DNA from: Dehalococcoidia bacterium
GTDB taxonomy: Bacteria; Chloroflexota; Dehalococcoidia; GIF9; AB-539-J10
Reading direction: 5' to 3'
Assembly (NCBI GenBank): GCA_030602865.1
Contig: JAUVYX010000008.1
Coordinates: 1-11,564, forward strand
Length of the DNA stretch: 11,564 nt
Numbering within the stretch: the stretch's first letter is position 1; the number at the start of each line of letters is the position of its first letter. The notes below the pieces were generated by a model that saw nothing but the letters and a program-made list of their open reading frames with translations, did no database searches and was not told the origin of the DNA. Shown here in pieces: positions 7,312 to 11,564 of the stretch. A program made the translations under genes and the position numbers.

Positions 7312-9065
7312 GAGATTCCTCCTCTGCGAGCAACAAGGCTTTTATCCATCTCCGTCCATAGTATTTTGATGTGTTGGTCGAAGGTATCGTGAGGCACTTC
7401 TTTTAATCTGGAAATCTTATAAACTATGGGAGATGAACGTATTTGCTCAATATCTATACCTGAGGCCAACATTTTCTGAGATAGATCATAGAATTTAATT
7501 ATAGTTTTTAGCATCAGACCAGCCTTGGTCGGCATACAATAGGTGTCAACTTCATGGTATGCGCTTTGCTGTAGAAAATCCTCTCTTATCATCCTGGAAA
7601 CAAGCAACAACAATTTATCGCCCACTGGCAAAGATTCTGGTCCAACCAGCCTGACGATTTCTTCAAGTTCGGCTTCCTTTTGTAATATCTTCAATGCATT
7701 TTCCCTTGTATCCTCCCAGCCTGGATCAAATTTGTTCCACCAGTCTTTAACCGCATCCACATAAAGACTGTAGCTTGTAAGCCAGCTGATAGCGGGGAAA
7801 TGTCTTCTATTCGCTAGAGTAACATCCAATGAATATAGAGTATCCACTATCCTGATAGTACTCTGAGTCACTGGTTCACTGAAATCGGCCCCTGGCGGGC
7901 TTACAGCACCGGCTATAGTCAGTGACCCTCTTCTCTCAGGATTGCCTATACAGGAAACAACTCCTGCTCGTTCATAAAAAGCAGAAAGCCTGGAACCCAT
8001 GTATGAAGGAAATCCTTCTTCTCCTGGCATTTCTTCTAATCGGCCTCCCATTTCTCTCATGGCCTCTGCCCATCTGGATGTAGAATCGGCAACCAGCATA
8101 ATATCAAAACCCATGTCCCTGAAATATTCCCCCATGGTAACTCCAACAAAAATACTGGCTTCGCGGGCTACGACTGGCATATTGGAAGTGTTAGCCAAAA
8201 ATATCTCTTTCTCTTGCAACAGTTTGCCAGACTTCGCATCCTTTAATTGCCTAAAGCTATGAAGAACATCAGCCATCTCGTTACCTCTCTCACCACAACC
8301 AACATAAATATTTATGTCGGTTTGTGCCCAACGAGCTACTTGTTGCAATGCCACAGTCTTCCCTGTTCCAAACCCTCCTGGAATGGCTGCTTTACCTCCG
8401 AGAGCTAATGGAAACATGTAATCCATGATTCTCATACCGGTAGTGAGTAATCCTGAAGGATCAAATCGCTTTTTATAGGGTCTTGGTTTCCTTACAGGCC
8501 ATATTTGCATTAGCTTTAATTCTTTTACTTCACCACCCTTGCATTCCACCCAGGCAACTGGCTCTTCCACAGTATAATCACCTTTGCGTATCTCCTTTAT
8601 CCTCCCCATAATCCCTATCGGCACCATTATTTTGTGCTCAACAAGGCTTGTTTCAGGTACACTGCCAATAATATCTCCTTCAGTTACTTCATCCCCCTTT
8701 TTAACAATGGGAATGAATTGCCATTTCTTATCTCTGGGCAATGCTGGTGCCTTGGCTCCTCTTTTAATAAATGAACCCGTTTCTTTAGACAGGGTAAGCA
8801 AGGATTTTTGCAGACCATCATATATAGAGCCAATGAGACCGGGTCCTAATTCAGCACTCAATATTCTACCCAATCCCCTGACTTCCTCTCCTGTTTGTAG
8901 ACCCAACGTGTCCTCATGCGCCTGAATTATTGCTCTATCACCTTTTAAACCGATTATCTCTCCGACAATGCCTTCTTTGCCTATCTCCACAATTTCGTAA
9001 ACCAGAGAGCCCTTCATATCCTCGGCGATAATCAAGGGGCCTGAAACTCTCCATATTTTTCCCAT
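7308..9065 (-). CDS. atpA: V/A-type ATPase subunit A (catalytic)
   Basis: Subunit A binds and hydrolyses or makes ATP. The protein has 585 residues, with the N-terminal beta barrel, the A-specific bulge domain (about 90-190), the nucleotide-binding core and a helical C-terminal domain. The Walker A loop is GGFGTGKT at 230-237 (Lys236), the catalytic glutamate is Glu259 in GCGERGNEM, and the Walker B aspartate is Asp327 in [34 protein letters not shown] (344-360) is also fully conserved. The P-loop has Gly at the position where many family members have Pro (GPFGxGKT); the functional Lys and Thr are intact. No intein is present. The start is well supported by AAGGAGGT at 9076-9083. It lies 26 bp after subunit F, the widest gap within the operon, and overlaps atpB by 4 bp. 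Confidence 0.98.
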   Translation of the reverse strand: MGKIWRVSGPLIIAEDMKGSLVYEIVEIGKEGIVGEIIGLKGDRAIIQAHEDTLGLQTGEEVRGLGRILSAELGPGLIGSIYDGLQKSLLTLSKETGSFIKRGAKAPALPRDKKWQFIPIVKKGDEVTEGDIIGSVPETSLVEHKIMVPIGIMGRIKEIRKGDYTVEEPVAWVECKGGEVKELKLMQIWPVRKPRPYKKRFDPSGLLTTGMRIMDYMFPLALGGKAAIPGGFGTGKTVALQQVARWAQTDINIYVGCGERGNEMADVLHSFRQLKDAKSGKLLQEKEIFLANTSNMPVVAREASIFVGVTMGEYFRDMGFDIMLVADSTSRWAEAMREMGGRLEEMPGEEGFPSYMGSRLSAFYERAGVVSCIGNPERRGSLTIAGAVSPPGADFSEPVTQSTIRIVDTLYSLDVTLANRRHFPAISWLTSYSLYVDAVKDWWNKFDPGWEDTRENALKILQKEAELEEIVRLVGPESLPVGDKLLLLVSRMIREDFLQQSAYHEVDTYCMPTKAGLMLKTIIKFYDLSQKMLASGIDIEQIRSSPIVYKISRLKEVPHDTFDQHIKILWTEMDKSLVARRGGIS

Positions 9066-9075
9066 GGTATACCCT

Positions 9076-9083
9076 ACCTCCTT
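9076..9083 (-). promoter_or_regulatory. Strong Shine-Dalgarno site for atpA
   Basis: AAGGAGGT lies ten bases before the ATG at 9065 and is the strongest ribosome site in the window. It fits the need for higher synthesis of A and, by coupling, B than of the single-copy stalk subunits. Confidence 0.7.
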
Positions 9084-9091
9084 ATGTAACT

Positions 9092-9451
9092 CTAGAGCCT
9101 CACGTCAAAACCTATCGATTGCTTGATCACCTGTTCGTAGTATCTGGTGATATCTTCATAGTTAGTCCCAAATTTTGATGGAACATCAATAATTAGGGGG
9201 ATTGATTTCTTCTCTCTCTTACGATGAGACATGAAATCACTGATGTAACTCATATACTCTTCCAGTATTATGATGATGCCTATTCCAGGCTCTGCAATAA
9301 ATTTAGACAAGGCCTCCCTGACGTTTTCAGCTATGTTCTGGTCTATTTCTTCAATGATATAATATTTACTGATTCCAGCAAGCCTCATTCCGTTAATTAA
9401 ATCCTCATCACCTATTGCTGCTATCCCTAATCGTATGTTTGACGTTAGCAT
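9092..9451 (-). CDS. atpF: V/A-type ATPase subunit F (central stalk)
   Basis: Subunit F is a small Rossmann-like protein bound to subunit D in the rotor and implicated in regulating ATP hydrolysis. At 119 residues it is slightly longer than the typical 100-110. The N-terminus IRLGIAAIGDEDLINGMRLAGI (from residue 6) matches the family pattern of an Ile/Val-rich strand followed by GD-x-x-x-x-G-F/M-R-L-A-G. IGIIIILEEY (57-66) and IPLIIDVPSK (83-92) match the second and third strands. Its ATG overlaps the subunit C stop by one base (TAATG), so it is probably translated by reinitiation; the nearest purine-rich site (AGAGGT) is about 13 bases away. The gene order E-C-F-A-B-D further supports the call. 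Confidence 0.92.
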   Translation of the reverse strand: MLTSNIRLGIAAIGDEDLINGMRLAGISKYYIIEEIDQNIAENVREALSKFIAEPGIGIIIILEEYMSYISDFMSHRKREKKSIPLIIDVPSKFGTNYEDITRYYEQVIKQSIGFDVRL

Positions 9452-10488
9452 TAAAATACTAAATACCTCTTTATTTCTTCTATAGATACATTATCGTAAA
9501 TAGCCCGGAATATTATCCTTAAATTCCGTATTTCAGTTTCTTTAAGTACCAAATACCATGCCATCACTAATGGAGATAACACTGTCGGGGACAGGGTTTC
9601 TCTAAGTGACTTGAACTTATATGTCTCAAGAACTTCATCTACTGTTGTGACCCGTTTGGTTTTTTCATAGCTATTTGTCAACTCTTTGGCTATTTGGTAG
9701 TATTTGCCGTCTTCCAGACGGCGCGGCATGTCGACTATTTTTACTGCCAACAACTCACGGATAGTTTTATCGGTGATAATATAACCACCTGATATAGTGT
9801 AGTCGGCTACCTCTGTACCAATGCCTTCTATAATAGCCCTGGCTACGATTTGTAGATTAGTTAAGTCGATAATTATACCAATTGATTGCGCTAAGGTATC
9901 GCCTTCCCTTATTTTATTTGCCATACCCAGCATAACCCTGTAATACTCGCTATCCAGGCGTGCTCCAAGTAGCAACTTGGATTTCGTACTGCCGTCCGGT
10001 TCAAATTGCTCTATAATGGGGACATAGTGTGCCAGCCTGCTCCTGGTGAGAAGCTCTATTACATCAGCCACATTTTCTGCACATGAAAGTTCATCCAGTA
10101 ATTCATTGTCATGAATAATGCCAACAGGAATAATTGGATTTCGATTACTTGTTGATCCAAATGCCTGCAAAGCAGCTTTGATGTTTGCGACATCATATTT
10201 TTCTATATATACACTGGATAATTTTTTCATATCATCTGGTATAAATTTGAATGACTCTATTTCTTTCACACAATGTACAAAATAGCGCCACAAAGATTGG
10301 TCCAAATCATCAAAATTGTTAAAGGAAACTCCTTCGAGATAGTTCCCTATATCAGTTTCCCTGATAATTGACTGTATATCACGGATGTTAGATATACCTA
10401 GCATCCTGCTGAGATGCTTTGAAGCAAAAACATTTGGTTCATCAGCTTTTAAATAAGCGGATATATATGCATATTTTGGATCAAGCAA
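9451..10488 (-). CDS. atpC: V/A-type ATPase subunit C (AC39/d-type rotor cap)
   Basis: Subunit C (eukaryotic d) is a funnel-shaped helical protein that connects the D/F shaft to the membrane K ring. The 345-residue length is normal. Conserved pieces are YIEKYDVANIKAAL (94-107), RLDSEYYRVML (177-187), DLTNLQIVARAI (208-219), a GGY turn (234-236) and ETEIRNLRIIFRAI (317-330), which match the repeated signature of the AC39 family. The start codon is TTG at 10488; it is supported by AGGAG at 10496-10500, seven bases upstream, and no better in-frame ATG exists near it. The gap to subunit E is 13 bp and the gene overlaps subunit F by one base. Confidence 0.94.
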   Translation of the reverse strand: MLDPKYAYISAYLKADEPNVFASKHLSRMLGISNIRDIQSIIRETDIGNYLEGVSFNNFDDLDQSLWRYFVHCVKEIESFKFIPDDMKKLSSVYIEKYDVANIKAALQAFGSTSNRNPIIPVGIIHDNELLDELSCAENVADVIELLTRSRLAHYVPIIEQFEPDGSTKSKLLLGARLDSEYYRVMLGMANKIREGDTLAQSIGIIIDLTNLQIVARAIIEGIGTEVADYTISGGYIITDKTIRELLAVKIVDMPRRLEDGKYYQIAKELTNSYEKTKRVTTVDEVLETYKFKSLRETLSPTVLSPLVMAWYLVLKETEIRNLRIIFRAIYDNVSIEEIKRYLVF

Positions 10489-10495
10489 ATTTTTA

Positions 10496-10500
10496 CTCCT
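10496..10500 (-). promoter_or_regulatory. Shine-Dalgarno site supporting the TTG start of atpC
   Basis: AGGAG sits seven bases before TTG 10488, just after the TAG stop of atpE. It justifies a non-ATG start for subunit C. Confidence 0.65.
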
Positions 10501-10501
10501 A

Positions 10502-11080
10502 CTATGATTGAAAAAGCTCCTTGCTTATCTCAGGCATTATTCTGGGGAGCAGCATCTCCATTCTGGCAGCATAAGTATTGTCAATTCGTAGTTTCCCATC
10601 GGTATCCTCGAGGATAAACCCTCCGACGAAATCTCCCTCCTTGAATTCAGTTATCCGGCTATTTAATTCTTTTTCAGCTTGAATGTAGCCTTCTATCCTC
10701 TTGGAGTCTCCTTTGGGAACATAGATTCCAACTTTTTCTACTTCTATAGCATTAATAGCTTCTGTAACTAAAGTGATGAATGCCTTTCTGTCCATTGAAG
10801 TTTGAGCTAATTTGTTCTTTACCCTATCAATAATTCTACTGACTACTTCGGCTTTTACAGCCACCAAATTTTGGCGCACTTCTATTGAAGCCCGTGAAGA
10901 AATTCTGGCTGATTCCTCTTCGGCATCCTGTGATTTTTTCTGTTTCGTTTTCTCCAATTTTAACTGCCGTTCTTTATTAGCCTTTTCTATTTCTAACTTG
11001 GCTTCCTCCTTGGCCTTATCTAGTATATCTTGGGCTTCTTTATTTACTTTGTCGATAACAGCTGCGTCTATATTCTCCAT
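10502..11080 (-). CDS. atpE: V/A-type ATPase subunit E (peripheral stalk)
   Basis: Subunit E is one half of the peripheral stalk that holds the A3B3 head still while the rotor turns. The 192-residue protein has the expected layout: a long highly charged N-terminal coiled coil rich in Lys, Glu and Ala (about 8-95), then a globular C-terminal domain with VGGFILEDTDGKLRIDNTYAARME (around 151-174), the conserved GG-x-x-L-x-x-x-DG-x-x-x-x-D-N-T pattern that contacts the head. The ATG lies 12 bp after the K stop, and AGGAG overlapping that stop provides the ribosome site nine bases away. The partner stalk subunit (G/H) is not in the window and would be expected upstream. Confidence 0.94.
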   Translation of the reverse strand: MENIDAAVIDKVNKEAQDILDKAKEEAKLEIEKANKERQLKLEKTKQKKSQDAEEESARISSRASIEVRQNLVAVKAEVVSRIIDRVKNKLAQTSMDRKAFITLVTEAINAIEVEKVGIYVPKGDSKRIEGYIQAEKELNSRITEFKEGDFVGGFILEDTDGKLRIDNTYAARMEMLLPRIMPEISKELFQS

Positions 11081-11092
11081 TTTGCGATGCTC

Positions 11093-11564
11093 CTAGAAAA
11101 GCCCCAGCATGCTTAGTGCCATTATAGTAAAAACCAACCCCAGAACGCCTAGCAATTCTACAAATACCGCTAACATCATTGTGTTGGTTAGTATCCCTCC
11201 CTTAGTCTTTGGCAAGAGTGAGATGCCAGATGCACATACAGCACCCTGATACGCAGCTGAAAATGATTCGGCACATGCGGTTATTACGCCACAAGCAAGC
11301 ACCGCAAAGCCGCTGCCTCTGGGATCAGCCATGGCTGAAATGTTAGGTACAACTCTTGTTATGATAAGTATTAGAGTTATTAATCCATAAAAAGTCTGTG
11401 TCATGGGCAAAGATACCAGAACGATGACATTTTTGAGCTGACCAGGTGTTTCGGACAAGGTCTGCACCGCGCTGGCTCCTGCCCACCCCAAGCCAATTGA
11501 AGACCCTGCCAGACCCCCTCCCAACGCTATAGTGCCCCCGAGAATTGCGAGAGCCTCAGGGCTA
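11093..11564 (-). CDS. atpK: V/A-type ATPase subunit K (membrane rotor proteolipid), 5' end cut by right edge
   Basis: Subunit K forms the ion-carrying rotor ring. About 157 codons are visible and the frame stays open to the window edge; the TTG at 11524 is an internal Leu codon, with SPEALAILGGTIA encoded before it. The protein has four hydrophobic helices in two tandem hairpins, the duplicated V-type form. Helix 2 has SLPMTQTFYG and helix 3 YQGAVCASG; helix 4 holds VFVELLG, the single ion-binding Glu. These match the Na+ ligands of Enterococcus hirae NtpK (Leu61, Thr64, Gln65, Gln110, Glu139), so Na+ transport is plausible. Helix 3 also has an unusual extra Glu (CAESFSAA) and three cysteines. 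Probably only a few N-terminal residues are missing. Confidence 0.93.
   Translation of the reverse strand, partial: SPEALAILGGTIALGGGLAGSSIGLGWAGASAVQTLSETPGQLKNVIVLVSLPMTQTFYGLITLILIITRVVPNISAMADPRGSGFAVLACGVITACAESFSAAYQGAVCASGISLLPKTKGGILTNTMMLAVFVELLGVLGLVFTIMALSMLGLF

Noticed and set aside
11093..11524. Subunit K read as a complete gene starting at 11524
   Set aside because: The codon at 11524 is TTG inside an open frame that continues to the window edge, and the preceding residues extend the first membrane helix. It is an internal Leu, and the true start lies outside the window.
4825..11564. Archaeal origin inferred from the A/V-type ATPase order and the UPF0216-like gene
   Set aside because: Not excluded, but the same ATPase order exists in bacteria, and the TATAAT box with a hairpin-T-tract terminator is of bacterial type. 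The domain is left as inference.

Overview
This window is a stretch of tightly packed, co-directional genes, all on the minus strand, from an anaerobic prokaryote of moderate-to-low GC content. It holds two energy-conservation clusters separated by one 152-bp intergenic region. Reading in the direction of transcription (right to left), the first cluster is a V/A-type rotary ATPase operon in the order K (cut by the right edge), E, C, F, A, B, D, followed 4 bp later by a small gene that resembles the mainly archaeal UPF0216/DUF61 family. The second cluster starts at 4672 and encodes a fused HdrC-HdrB (HdrD-like) protein, HdrA, MvhD, an MvhG-type [NiFe]-hydrogenase small subunit and the first 60 codons of its large subunit (cut by the left edge). 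Neighbouring genes overlap by 1-8 bp or are separated by at most 26 bp, and most starts have clear Shine-Dalgarno sequences.

Organism: the gene content fits a strictly anaerobic, hydrogen-metabolising microbe. Gene order K-E-C-F-A-B-D and the UPF0216-like gene are found in archaea, but the same ATPase order occurs in bacteria. The only sizeable intergenic region has a perfect bacterial TATAAT -10 box and a hairpin plus T-tract typical of bacterial intrinsic terminators. I therefore favour a bacterium, for example an uncultured subsurface Chloroflexota/Dehalococcoidia-like lineage, but this is inference and an archaeon is not excluded.

How the parts could work together: the Mvh hydrogenase would oxidise H2 and pass electrons through MvhD to the FAD of HdrA. 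There they would be bifurcated to a low-potential acceptor such as ferredoxin and to a higher-potential acceptor reduced at the non-cubane [4Fe-4S] centres of the HdrCB fusion. The natural high-potential substrate is unknown outside methanogens. The rotary ATPase would interconvert ATP and an ion gradient, and its K subunit retains all five residues known to bind Na+ in Enterococcus hirae NtpK, so a Na+ gradient is plausible.

The points most worth a second look are: (1) the hdr leader, where a promoter is followed almost at once by a terminator hairpin and a mutually exclusive alternative hairpin, resembling an attenuator; (2) the UPF0216-like protein embedded in the ATPase operon; (3) the Na+ signature plus an extra glutamate in the rotor ring subunit; and (4) the hydrogenase-linked HdrCB fusion with an incomplete first CCG motif.
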